The notes beneath the pieces were generated by a model, which ran no database searches, was not told the DNA's origin, and saw nothing but the letters and a program-made list of their open reading frames with translations. Source: Lindgomyces ingoldianus (Eukaryota > Ascomycota > Dothideomycetes > Pleosporales > Lindgomycetaceae). From it: 64,000 nt of DNA. The stretch's first letter is position 1, and each line of letters begins with the position of its first letter. Positions 36,449 to 47,263 of the stretch are shown here, piece after piece. A program made the translations under genes and the position numbers. The stretch covers positions 1,649,672 to 1,713,671 of the forward strand of contig NW_022985163.1 of assembly GCF_010093535.1 (NCBI RefSeq), in the 5' to 3' direction.

Positions 36449-37871
36449 GCAGCAAATTAGTTTGTACTAACTACAACTTGTAGTCCCCTCTGCTCCTCTA
36501 GTAATCGTATAATCGTACTAACAAACTGAGTCGTAGGGCGGTTGAAAACTCCGAGTCGAATCGTATTACTTCTGATTGGTTACGCTGCCGCTATCTCTGA
36601 AGACGTTGAATTTGCAGTTGTTCGGGGCGAGATGACAAGGACATTTTAGAACTTAGCTCTACTCCCTTCTTAGCTCTCGACTCCACTAGCTAGTCTTGTT
36701 AAGTAGCTGTAAATAATAAGGGAAAAGTACAAGTTTACTAAACAAGAAGATGCGCTACTTACCAAGCCGAAGGTGAAACAGAGTTCTACCTTGAACCGAG
36801 GTCAGCCGACGGTAGAGCATATCCTCTGGTATGATGAGTGGCGCCGCGTCGTTCTCGTAACCTTTGCAGTTAAGATGGGTCAAGCGTATGCCAGGTCAAT
36901 AGAGTTGGAGTGCGTGTTGTAGAAATTTAAGATTGGGTGGCTTGTTTGGCCGAGCGAGGCAATACAAGTTGTTCTTTAGCGTGGCCACATCCAATCAACA
37001 TCACTAGCCACAGCGCCTTCTAGTTAAGGTAAGGTGTGGTTTAGGTGACGAGTTGCTGAATCAACTAAAGAGATCTATCTCCTGAACCTTAACTAGTTCT
37101 CACAACAATTACCGCGGAACTTCGCGAGGTAGCTCCAATTTGAGGCTTGACGTACGGATATGTCTCCATTACAGGCTATTGAGAAGGATACTTGTATACA
37201 ACACCGCCTTGGAGTTTGGTGCGCCTTTGACCTCCTGAGAACACACGAGAAAACCGTAACTCAAGCTCCCTAAGTCATCACGTTTTTCGAAGTCATCGAG
37301 GCTGGAACATATATCAAGCAACACCCAAGGGCCAAATTAACCCCATAACGAAAGGATTGGTGTCCTCCTACCTCATCCTCATCCCCTGAGTAAACCCAAA
37401 TTAGAATGTTGATGGGTCGAACACTCAGAGGCGCCCCATTAAATCAAGCACAGCCACACCCTACATTAGACCCTTCCTTGAATAAAAGTACGTTACGGAC
37501 CAAAAGGCCGTGAAAATCAGTGGGCAAATTCCTCGAAAGAGGCTAGTCTTCTCACCAATACACATATTCAGCCAGCTGTTTGGCTTCGGAGGGCTGGTTG
37601 TGGTTCTACTGTGTGTGGATCTTGGGAATATCCAACTTGGCAAGATATCCCGCCGCGGACGCGACGTTCACGTGGAGCTCGTCCTCATTCCTCTTCATTT
37701 GCGAGCCGTTGCACTCTTTCCGATCTGCCATGTTGATATCACCGAAGAAGAGATCGTCTGCGCTGTTTGCACAATAGCGTTGCGGTCATCTCCAGGAAGA
37801 GTTATGTACCAGAGTCCGATTGTCAGACTGAGGGCAACTGGCCAGAGGCTGTATAAAATAATCTTCGAAAC
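36449..37871. other. Boundary of the AT-rich block; no supported gene
   Basis: GC content returns to normal within a few tens of bases after the epsilon terminus. The sequence to 37871 has only short, stop-ridden frames. The plus-strand frame 37510-38256 is largely the antisense of the ankyrin repeats. It may contain decayed coding sequence that I cannot identify. Confidence 0.45.
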
Positions 37872-39248
37872 CTACTTGGCCCCGAACAGGACAGCCCACG
37901 ACAGCGGCGTCCGACCAGGTTTGGCTTCTTTCGACTCGGCGTCGACTCTGCCTTTATCAAGGAGCAGGTTGACGATAGCCTCATGCCCGTTCTCAGAGGC
38001 CCATGACAACGGCGTCAGACCATGTTTGGTGTCTTTCGACTCAGTATCGACACTCCCTGTGTCAAGGAGGAGCTTGACGCTAGCCTCGTGCCCATTTTCG
38101 GCGGCCCACGACAACGGCGTCAGGCCATGTTTGGTGTCTTTTGAGTCGGCATCTACTTTGCTTGTGTCAAGAAGAAGCTTAACGACTGCCTCGTGCCCGT
38201 TCTCGGCGGCCCACGACAGCGGCGTTCGACCGTATTTGTCCCTGGCGTCGGCATGAACTTTGCTTGTATCGTGCAATAGTCTAACGACGGATTTGCGCCC
38301 GAACAGGGCGGCCCACGAGAGTGGCGTCCGACCATTGTTGTCCTCAGCATCGGCATTGACTCTGTCTATATCAAGGAGCAGTTTAACGATAGCCTCGTGT
38401 CCGTTCTCGGCGGCCCGCGAAAGCGGCGTCCGGCCATGTTTGGCGTCTCTTGAGTCGGCATCAACTTTCCCTGTGTCAAGAAGCAGCTTGACAACAGCCT
38501 CATGTCCGTTCTCAGCGGCCCACGACAACGGTGTTAGGCCATATTCTGTATCTTTCAACTCGGCATCGACACTGCCTATGTCAAGGAGCAGCTTAACAAT
38601 AGCCTCATGCCCGTTCTCAGCAGCCCACAACAACGGCGTCAGACCATATTCTGTATCTTTTGACTCGGCATTTACTTTGCCTGTGTTAAGCAGCGGCTTG
38701 ACGACAGCCTCGTACCTATTCAAGACTGCCCACCACAGGGCGTCCGACCATATTTTGTATCTTTCAAATTAGTATCAACTCTACCTGTGTCAAGCAGTAG
38801 CTTAACGACAATGTTATGCACATTCAGGGTAGCCCACCACAGAGGCGTCCGACCATATTTGATGTCTTTTGAGTCAGCATTGACTTTACCTGTTTCAAGC
38901 AGCAGCTTAACAACAGTCTTGCGCCCGTTCTCAGCGGCCCATGACAGCGGCGTCCGACCATGTTTAGTGTCTGTCGAGTCGGCATTGACTCTGCCTGTAT
39001 CAAGGAGCAGCTTGACGATAGCCTCATGCCCGTTCTCGGCAGCCCAGGATAGCGGTGTCCGACAGCTTTTCCTTAGATTCGGCATCAAATTGACGTGAAT
39101 CAAGGAGCAGCTTAACGACGGCCTCGTGCCTATTCAAAGTGGTACACCACAGAGGCGTCTGACCATATTCTGTATTTTCTGAATCGACATCCACTCTGCC
39201 TATATCAAGCAGTAGCTTGACGACAGCGCTATATCCATTCTCAGCGGC
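37872..39248 (-). pseudogene. Displaced 3' part of the NLR ankyrin array
   Basis: Continuation of the ankyrin array of the NLR gene after its in-frame stop. From 39248 to about 39080 the original frame goes on (NGYSAVVKLLLDIGRVD). A small indel between about 39058 and 39085 then shifts to the frame of 38720-39103, and a further single-base shift near 38722 leads to the frame of 37872-38723, which ends LSWAVLFGAK and a stop. About a dozen repeats of 33-35 residues are present, with the consensus TPLSWAAENGHEAIVKLLLD. The near-uniform units argue that this was recently one reading frame. A sequencing or assembly slip in a repetitive array is the main alternative. Confidence 0.7.
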
Positions 39249-39860
39249 TCACGACAACGGTGTCTGACCATTTTTGGTATCTTCGGAGTCGGCATCAACT
39301 TTGCCTGAATCAAGCAGCAGCTTAACGACAGCATTGCGCCCGTTTAAGGTGGCCCACCACAGCGGCGTCAGACCGTTTTTATCCTTAGCTTCGGCATCAA
39401 CTTTACGTGAATCCAGGAGCAGCTTAATGACGCCCTCGTGCCTGTTTAAAGTGGCCCACCACAGAGGCGTCCGACCGTGCTTAGTGTCTTTCGAGTCGGC
39501 ATCAACTTTGCCTGTGTCAAGAAGAAGCTTAACGATAACCTCGTGCCCGTTCTCGGCGGCCCATGAAAGCGGAGTCCGATCATATTTGGTGTCTTTTGAG
39601 TTGGCATTGACTCTCCCTGTATCAAGCAGCAGCTTGACGACAGTCTTGCGCCCGTTCTCAGCGGCCCACGACAGGGGCGTCCGACCATGTTGAGTGTCTT
39701 TCAAGTTAACATCAACTCTACCCGTATCAAGCAATAGCTTAACGATAGCCTCGTGCCCATTCTCGGCGGCCCACGACAGCGGCGTCCGACCGTAGTTATC
39801 ATTCGTGTCAGGGTCGACTCTACTCCTCTCGAGCAGCAACCTAACAACTGCCTCATGGCC
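37900..39860 (-). repeat. Tandem ankyrin-coding repeats (~105-bp unit)
   Basis: Roughly two dozen head-to-tail units coding for ankyrin repeats. Many are nearly identical at the DNA level (recurring GTTCTCGGCGGCCCACGA on the plus strand). Unit length is 99-105 bp, always a multiple of three except at the two frameshifts. Confidence 0.85.
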
Positions 39861-42331
39861 CTTCTTCGCAGCGGGGAACAATAGCTCCTTACTAATATTG
39901 TCCTCTAAATCAATTTGAGAATCTCCTTTGGCCAGTAGCTTAATCAACTCCTTTTGTCCACTAGAGAAGGCATAAGATAATGGTGTTCCTCCAATTTCAT
40001 CCTTTAGGCCCGCCCGGGCCCCCGCCTTAATTAGCAGCTTGACCGCAGCTATGTTCCCATTCCACACAGCATATGATAATGGCGTTCGACCATATGTATC
40101 GACTGAGTCGACTTCGGCCCCCTTCCCTAACAGTAGGTTGAGGAATAGGTTGAAGTTTAGCCCGGTATAGGCGCGTTTGATCAATAGCTTGACCACGGTG
40201 TCAAAGCCATTTCCTGCAGCCCATGATAGCGCTGATCGCTGGTATGTATCATCCCGAGAATCCAGGTCGATGCCATCCATCTTAAGCAGATGCTTCACTG
40301 CTGTGCTCAGTCCGAAATAGGATACAACCATAAGGGTGGTGAACCCCTGGGGGAGCTCAGTGTTTGTACTTGTCCAATAGATTCTGAACCAAGTCAGGCA
40401 ACGCTGTGAACTTACATCACAGATTCTCAATATTGATGGGGTAATTGCATCTTGTATCCCAATTTGCAACTCGCGGAGGTGAGCAGCCCAATGCTTAGCA
40501 GAGTAGTCAAGGAAGACATGGTCCTCAGTGTATTGGGATGGTGGTCCGTTTCTGTAAAGAGGATGCGTTTCAAATTCTGCGAGGAGTAGGTGCCAGATGC
40601 AGATCTCAGCAAGAATACGATGGGATTCTTGCGGTCTTAGTGAGTTTTTCCATTTGAGATTGCTGTGCACGTCTTTGGGAGAATTCACCATATCCTTCTG
40701 AACCAAGAATTCCTTCGCTGTTTGGTGAAGTAGGTAAATCCTCGAGTCAATGATTGTCACAAAGAGGCCACAGATGTCTCGTACATCCTCTCGGAAACGG
40801 TCTTCGGGTCTGAGATTGAGGTCATCATAGGACTGATGACTTTCTTGAAGAACTAACACCAAGGTCATCTCTCTCAGGGTCAGGGGCCGTGCTGCCGCCA
40901 CAACGATGTATAGTAATTTTTGGGCCCTTTCGGAATCGCGGCTCTTAGAGAGGATCTTGTCGTATGCCTCGTCAACTGTTTTGGGGAGCTGGGAAGTGGC
41001 CTCGAATATTCCAGTTTTGTCGATATCGATATCGCTCTCGATCAAGTCAAGCGTAAGATGTACCCATAAATACGTTCTGTTAGGAACACGCATAAGCTCT
41101 CGTAATAAGAGGTCTTGCTCGTCATATGTAAGCTTCAGTCGTGCTCCAATATCCTGGACTCTAGCTCTGATAAAAACATTGATCTCTCGGGAGATCTTTT
41201 CCATCTCAACACCGCTTTCTCCGCTCAAATGGATCACCGGCAGCCCTGGAATCTCTAGAGGCTGGAAACCACGGCGGATTACACCATAGGGTCGGCTCGT
41301 GAGGAGAAACTTCAAATTAAAGTCCCTCCTAGTGCCATAAAGTTGGCATAATTTTCGAGCGAGCTGAGACCTCCCCTGATCTTCGCATTCGTCAATTGCG
41401 TCGAGAAGACAGATGATTTCGCCGGCATTCTCATCCTCTACGGCGCTGATAAGTATGTCCCAAAGGCCATTAAATGAACTAGTGAAGGTTTCTCCGTCGA
41501 TGTCGAACTGATCGAGAATTGCATCAGAGAGTAGGATGCGTTTCTGCTTGAAAAGTTGGTGTAGGATACAGCAGAGAGCGCTAACCACATTTCTCTGGTC
41601 CTCAAAGTCGTCCTTGAAGAAGAAGTAACACACCGTTCTGGATTCTGTTGTCGGTAGAATAGAATCAACCAGGTATTTTGCCAAAACCGACTTTCCGCAT
41701 ACGGGATCTGCAGACACCCAAAGCATTCTCGATGACTTACTCTCCTGCCAGTCCCGGAAAAGCTTATGAGACACGAACCAGTCACATGTCCTGGGGACCC
41801 GACCAGGGTTTCGGTCTTTTCGATCTCGGTATGGTGATGCATTGAGGCACCTCAGAATCTCTATTTCCTTCTCCCTCCGGGCCCGGTCTTTCTGCGTGTC
41901 CCTAGTTCTGAGGTGGGCGGATGGTGATTGATCTTGCCGAGAATTAGTATGTAGTTTCAACTCGCTTTAGATCCCGGCGTGTGAAGTCAGCCAGATTTAA
42001 CAATCTAGATGAATTATCATGATTTGTGCTAACCGTACCAAAATTTCTTACCGAAATGCACAGGCCCATTGAATTTAGGCCTATGAAATTGGTTGCCTGG
42101 GCCTGTATTGTTGTTCTGAATGCCCCCTGGAGCGTTGAATTTGGGCCCGGGGTCGTAGCTGTTAAAGGATTCACTCCTGGAAGGCCGCCTCGAGGGTTCC
42201 GTCTTACCATGTAATTGCGGACTGTGTTGGGTAGATGCGCCATTTGCTTGTGGGTGCTCGCTTTCCGACAGGGAGGCAGCATTCTGGGACTGCTGCCGCG
42301 ACCGAGATTTCGCGTCTAGGGGTCTCTCCAT
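39249..42331 (-). CDS. NLR/STAND receptor: amyloid-like motif, NACHT, ankyrin repeats (987 aa to first stop)
   Basis: Probable intracellular immune or incompatibility receptor. Exon 1 is 42331-42052 and exon 2 is 41932-39249. The 119-bp intron starts GTAAGA, has a perfect TACTAAT branch site and ends AAG, and joins exon 1 in frame to exon 2. Residues 1-55 are a polar, Ser/Gln-rich leader. Residues 56-94 are the amyloid-like motif shared with the neighbouring effector. A linker and NACHT follow, with Walker A ADPVCGKSVLAKYL and Walker B ICLLDAIDECED, then a long helical region (LLHQTAKEFLVQKD) and about ten ankyrin repeats. The frame ends at a TGA (39251-39249) where the repeat consensus has Trp (TGG), so the protein is either truncated or the gene is a pseudogene (see 37872-39248). 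A reading from Met at 41960 alone would miss the motif. Confidence 0.82.
42052..42166 (-). other. Amyloid-like signalling motif in the NLR (N-terminal)
   Basis: 39 codons: FNSYD, four variable residues, FNAPGG, Q, NTG, GNQF, then F-G-V-FG. 25 of 39 positions are identical to the motif at the end of the SesA-like protein (43603-43719). The Gly/Asn/Gln-rich pattern with spaced hydrophobic residues is that of fungal sigma- or PP/RHIM-like amyloid motifs. Which class it belongs to is my inference. Confidence 0.65.
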
Positions 42332-43590
42332 TGTCTAACGTACGTTGGATTAATTGACAAAGTGCCGATTACGAAGTTGTGCTAATCAGAGTTGTGCTTG
42401 AATAAAGGAGGCCATCGGAATCTCGTCGTCTCTGCCGGGAGAAGGAAAAATGCGAGAAGATGTGAAGTTGCCAGTTAGGAACTATCAAGGACGGGGAAGG
42501 GATATTCTTCTGTTGCGAGAGTGTTGACACTCCTGCGAAGGCTGAAGCACCTTAGGCGTCAGATTTTAGGTGACGCTTGGAAAGCCAGCCACATTCTGCC
42601 CTGCAAGCTAAGACGAGATGTTTGAGCGCGGCACCCTCGGCAGGAACAGGTCGTAGAGTATAGATAACTGCTCTTCACCAATGATGCACTAACCGAGATG
42701 ATACGTTGTAGATCGACTCATGAAGTGACTTGATATCTTCTCTGCGCCTCTCGAGGCTTCGACGGACATGCCAGCTGATCCAGGGATGGATGGGGTCCGT
42801 TCGTAACACGAGATGTGACATATGCTTCACGCAATTTGAGCACTCTAATGTGGCATATCTTCGCCTATTTCGGGGCTGACCAATTCAGTGAGGCGATTCA
42901 GCCGCACCACAACTGTGGCCGTCGTCACATCTGACTTCAAGACCGCGATCGGTCCCATCAAGGACAGGAATTTGCAGAGCGATGGAAGAAAAAAGGAATC
43001 ACGGGGTCCAGAAACATCCTTCGTCGGGGTGAACAGCAGTGTAACGAGAAGGGAGTGCGAGGGTTGCATATTGGACTGATGATATCATGTGGGTTCCTCC
43101 TTGGCTCGCGACCTTGATGCTGCATTTGGAAACGATCCCATCAGGAGCAGTGGGGGCCAAATGGTCGGCTTGTTTCTGACGTTTCTCTTTGTTGGACTCT
43201 TCCGCAAAACTTGGTAACTTCCCCTTGTGGCTCACTGTAAACGCTCGGATGCCCTGGACCGGATAGGGTTAGGGCCTGTGCATTTTGGCTCGAGCTAGAC
43301 GGATGTGTCTGAATATATCTGAGTAGAGATTGATCGATATGGCTATGAACCAAATCAGGTATGTATGTAGTTTGCTACACTTCATCATAGTATAATTTAT
43401 TCACATAAGCCCAACACTGTCGAGGAAGTGACTGTTCTTGAACTATGGTACCAAACGCGCAATAATGCCTGCTTGCACTGCCCAGACATCACAGCCCAGC
43501 CAAAGAATGACATACCCTGTCAGGAATCCAGGCTTCGGTTCCTATCTGTTACCGTACCATGGGTAGTTTTCCAACAAAAAGTAGTCCTCA
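42332..43590. other. Gap between the NLR and effector genes
   Basis: 1.26 kb of normal-GC sequence with only short overlapping frames on both strands (for example 42845-43069 and 43141-43353), none convincing. It should hold the NLR promoter and the effector 3' UTR. Confidence 0.45.
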
Positions 43591-44241
43591 TCACGAAGTT
43601 CTGCCAAAAGTCACACTCCCACTGAAAATAGTCCTGGAGAATTGGTTGCCACTGCCTGTATTGATATCCTGAGTACCACCAGGGGCATTGAACTGGCGCG
43701 AATCGTCGTAGCTGTTAAAAGTGTTGCCCGAACCCTCTTTCGGCACGGACGGCTCCATCTTTAACAATTTATCGATCGCATCACGCAATCCCTTAACTTG
43801 ATTTTGCATTATTTCTTTAATTGTATCATTCTCGGCCAGCTCACATACGTCCTTCATCATCCACAACGTCAAGACCTCCGCCGTCTTTCCTTTGCCTTGC
43901 TGTTGCACGGCCGCTTTGTAACTCTCGAACCTCGAAGTCTCGGGTGCCTCAGCGACGTCCTTGAATATGCTCTCGGACAACGTTGCTTTTGTGTTGCAGG
44001 CCTCCAGTGAACTCATGGCACTCTGGGGGTCTTCGGCTGAGCCGCGTGCGTCTAGTTGAATTTTGGCAGTCTGGAGAGCCTCCTCGACAAGGAGCAGCCC
44101 TCTACCTGCTTCATGGAATGCCTCCCGTAGGCCCTTGTCATCTTTGACAATATTGTAATTTTTTGTAGTAGCCTTGAGAATGGCAATCGTGCTAGAAATC
44201 AAGTTGGTGACGTTGGTGCCTGCCATCCTTGTACAGAACAC
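43591..44241 (-). CDS. SesA-domain effector with C-terminal amyloid-like motif (211-216 aa)
   Basis: Single-exon gene. The N-terminal ~115 residues (NLISSTIAILKATTKNYNIV, KGLREAFHEAGRGLLLVEEA, LQTAKIQLD) match the helical SesA type, the N-terminal domain found on fungal NACHT and other NTPases and in stand-alone cell-death effectors. A charged helical stretch follows (to about residue 170), then the 39-residue motif at 175-213, ending FGRTS. The likely start is the Met at 44226 (MAGTNV); Met at 44241 is the in-frame upstream alternative. It lies 1.26 kb upstream of the NLR on the same strand and carries the same motif as the NLR's N terminus. This is the arrangement of known NLR/effector pairs, in which NLR oligomers template effector amyloid formation and cell death. 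Function is inferred from architecture. Confidence 0.8.
   Translation of the reverse strand: MFCTRMAGTNVTNLISSTIAILKATTKNYNIVKDDKGLREAFHEAGRGLLLVEEALQTAKIQLDARGSAEDPQSAMSSLEACNTKATLSESIFKDVAEAPETSRFESYKAAVQQQGKGKTAEVLTLWMMKDVCELAENDTIKEIMQNQVKGLRDAIDKLLKMEPSVPKEGSGNTFNSYDDSRQFNAPGGTQDINTGSGNQFSRTIFSGSVTFGRTS
43603..43719 (-). other. Amyloid-like signalling motif in the effector (C-terminal)
   Basis: 39 codons aligned without gaps to the NLR motif at 42052-42166: FNSYD, FNAPGG, Q, NTGSGNQF, F-G-V-FG. Even the first codons agree at the DNA level (TTTAACAGCTACGA). Only three residues follow before the stop, so the motif is the extreme C terminus. Confidence 0.68.
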
Positions 44242-45224
44242 GAGATCAGGGATATCGATATGGGTGAGAGGTATCAGATCTGCTGATGGAACTCGAGAAG
44301 GAATTTAAAAACCCCGTTCACAGTGCTTAAAATAAGATATCTGGAGGGAGCTGACCACCTCCTGCAGTCTCTTTGCACGTGCATTCTCGATTCTCATTTG
44401 CTGAGACTGCATGCGTGGCGTGTTTGGGGCCTTAAATTGTTGTTTGCTGCGTTACTACGCTTAAGAACTTGATTAGACTGTTTGCGCAAGGATCCTGCCT
44501 CCTGCATCAAAATCCTAGCAGTTGGTGAACTCGGCAATTCCCAACAAGGATATAAGCGAGTTGGCCAGACAAGCGAGTTGGCCATCCCACTACTTGTTAT
44601 AGATTACCTCTAGGGTATTCTAGCCCTTAGTCTAGATTGGGGGATATACTGGATGTAAGTCTAGTAGTCTAGGGACTTTGGCAGACTTCTTCAGCTTGGT
44701 AGGAATAATCAGCCAGCAGTTGATATCGGGTGCAGAATAGTATATATGCCTTAAAGTTGTGTTTTAGCACATATATATCCTTCCTTCCTTAAGGATTTAT
44801 CTATTAATACCATTCTATACCCCCTTCTGCGCCTTATACATACTGCATACAGTGCTCTTACAAAGGGAGTCTAAAATACTTATGGGGTGCTAAGAACATC
44901 AGTGCAAATGTTGCAAATCTGCTCATATTTGCTAATACGCGGATATACGCAATAGAGGGAAAGGCAAGCAAATGTTTAAATATATGGGAACCGCGGATAT
45001 CCATAGCGGTCGCAGCATTTTGTACACAAGTCGAAGTTCAGGCAGAGAGCTTAATCGCGGGTGGGAAGAACAATTGTCTTCAACTAGCTCTGGTGATACC
45101 AGTACTGCGCATGACCCACAATTCGTCAACAAGAGGTAAGAATGCAAGTGCGCAGCTACTGCAGAGTATTGACTTTGATCATAGTCAGTAGCACGACTAT
45201 GGTCGATTTTGTGTCTTTCTTCGA
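44242..45224. other. Intergenic, no supported gene
   Basis: Includes an AT-richer stretch (about 44590-44930). Short frames only; no domain-like sequence. It probably contains the effector promoter near 44242-44400. Confidence 0.4.
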
Positions 45225-45560
45225 ATGTATGCTTCCAAAAACTCAAATCCTTGCCAATTAACACGACATGAGGGACAGCCGGAGAGCCTTTCCCCAGAAC
45301 GTCGAGCGAATCCAGTCTTCCAAAAGAGGTACCAATTTAACTGGGATAAGCACGAGCGCTGTAGGCTTTTATCGGAAGAGCAATGCCTCCTGTGTCCTCA
45401 CAGGGTTTGGGGTTACGCTTTAAAGCAGAAACAGTGGGCACAGCTCCTTGTGGGCAGACTGGAGGAACCGGACGCAGGTGAATGCAAGGATTTCATTCGC
45501 AAGTCGGTCTTAGCGCACCAGGAAGGGAAAAAAATGCAAAACAAGGCTAGCTACTTCTGA
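45225..45560 (+). pseudogene. Relic of a fungal AAA-ATPase-type protein
   Basis: The frame contains RRANPVFQKRYQFNWDKHER, then LLSEEQCLLCPHRVWGYALK and QKQWAQLLVGRLEE. This resembles the conserved stretch (LLCP-RV-GY-LK-K-W-QL-V) just before the ATPase core of large fungal AAA proteins with a DUF7025-like N-terminal region. No Walker motifs follow, and the frame ends within ~110 residues. I therefore read it as a decayed fragment rather than a working gene. The family match is from memory of the pattern. Confidence 0.4.
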
Positions 45561-47263
45561 GCAATCGGAGACTTTGTCCCAGATAAAGGGAGAGGGTTGA
45601 TCATTACCCTCTATGGTAAATATATACCATTCCACGCTCACATCACGTTTTAATACTGACATTTCAAGGATACCCCTTGTTGGTAAAACCTTGACAGCGG
45701 AGAGTGTGACGTTGGTTGCGCCAAATCATTGCTTTCCATCGGTGTGTTAGATATAGGGATTGAAGGCGATAATGTTGAAGAGAACTTGCAGAAGGCCTTT
45801 GGTCTTGCTGGGAAATGGGAGGCTGTCTTGCTTTTTAATTGAAACAACCCAGTTCCATCTGTAGGTTTCCTTAACGATCACCCAAGTGACGAGCCGGATG
45901 GATTTCTCGAAGCCTGGGGTGAGGGAAAACGACCTCAAAAGAAACGCTTTAGTCTCAAGTAACATCCGTTGATCCAGACGCTTCAGCCAGATATGAACTT
46001 ATCTAACTTTAATAGTTCTCCTGCGAGTGCCTCTATCTGTCAGCTCCATAACGCACCATGCGATAGTTCGGACACTCTATCGGAGATAGGGATAGGTTGT
46101 GGAATTAAGTCAGTTACTTGTTTTGTGATTATCTGTCGCACATGCATTTTATCCGCCCATATTCTTCTAGTGTCCATGGTACTTGCAGCAATATCTAGTT
46201 TTGCTACGTGCATGAGGGGGAAACGAAGTATTTATTTCTCGAACGCGAAGGATGGAATACAGAAGATTTCAGCTAGGATTGGAATCTGAAGCATCGAGGA
46301 GGCAGTAAAAAGCAATCTGTATGACAATCATTCGCAAAAAAAAGAGTACAGGGGATTCTGGCAAGAGAGGATAACCTCTCCCCAAATTTACGCTTACAAA
46401 CACTTGTCAATTGACTTCCACCTTTTCCTCCATTGCTCAGGCTCGTCTGGACGGTAGGCGAGCGACGATTCTCTGAATGATATCAGAATCTGTCGGAGAT
46501 ACTGGAGTCTCAGTGCCGAACGCCAAATTGGTAGCTCCCCGTGGCGTCGTACACGTATTATCTCTCGAAGTCGTCACGTCCTCTAACTAGTCGCTACAAA
46601 CAGCAATAGCCGTAGATTCGGCGTCGATTTCAAACTCAGCTCTTCCTGTCCTAGTTACCACTATTTCGCTTCCTTGACTGTTCTCTCATCGACTTCCATT
46701 GTTATATAAGGAATCGGGTGAACAGTGTCCACTGAATAGAAAGTAGAGCCCTCGGGCTCACCATGAACAAATGCCACGGTAACCACATGACGCAGCCCTG
46801 CCGTGGGCCCAAGATTTGTCTTTTCCGCGGCGACGGCATTTAGGGCACAGGGGCGGCTGCCTGAAAGTGGCTTCTTTCCCTACTTGACTTAGTTGATTGC
46901 ATACTTAGGTTAGAAAGCTTCCTATATAGGTTTAACGCGTCCTAAATAGGCATAGCTCTTCTCTCTGACTATACACTTGACTTGCTCATTGACAAGTCTG
47001 CTAGTTTTGCAACTGAGCGAGATTCAGCGCATGGATCTTTCTGTGGACGCTCTTCACCGTGGAAATGCTTCAACATGTTATCACGTCACAAGGAAGATGG
47101 CCAAGGGGAAGCCTACCTATTAAAAAACTTGCTAGAAGCAAAGAGAAGGTTATGGCGATACAAACTCCAGTCCGTTTCCATCCCACAATCACGCCAAAAA
47201 GCTGTAAATTCTCAAAGAAACTGTCTCCCAAATTTCAACTACGCATCCCTTTTCTCTTACAGT
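45561..47263. other. Intergenic, no supported gene
   Basis: 1.7 kb with short frames on both strands (for example 45969-46289 +, 46982-47347 +) that show no domain-like sequence. The last part overlaps the 3' end of the XRCC2-like gene. It may contain further relics of the accessory region. Confidence 0.4.

Noticed and set aside
37510..39693. Long plus-strand frames rich in Ser/Leu/Pro repeats
   Set aside because: They are the exact antisense of the ankyrin-coding repeats.
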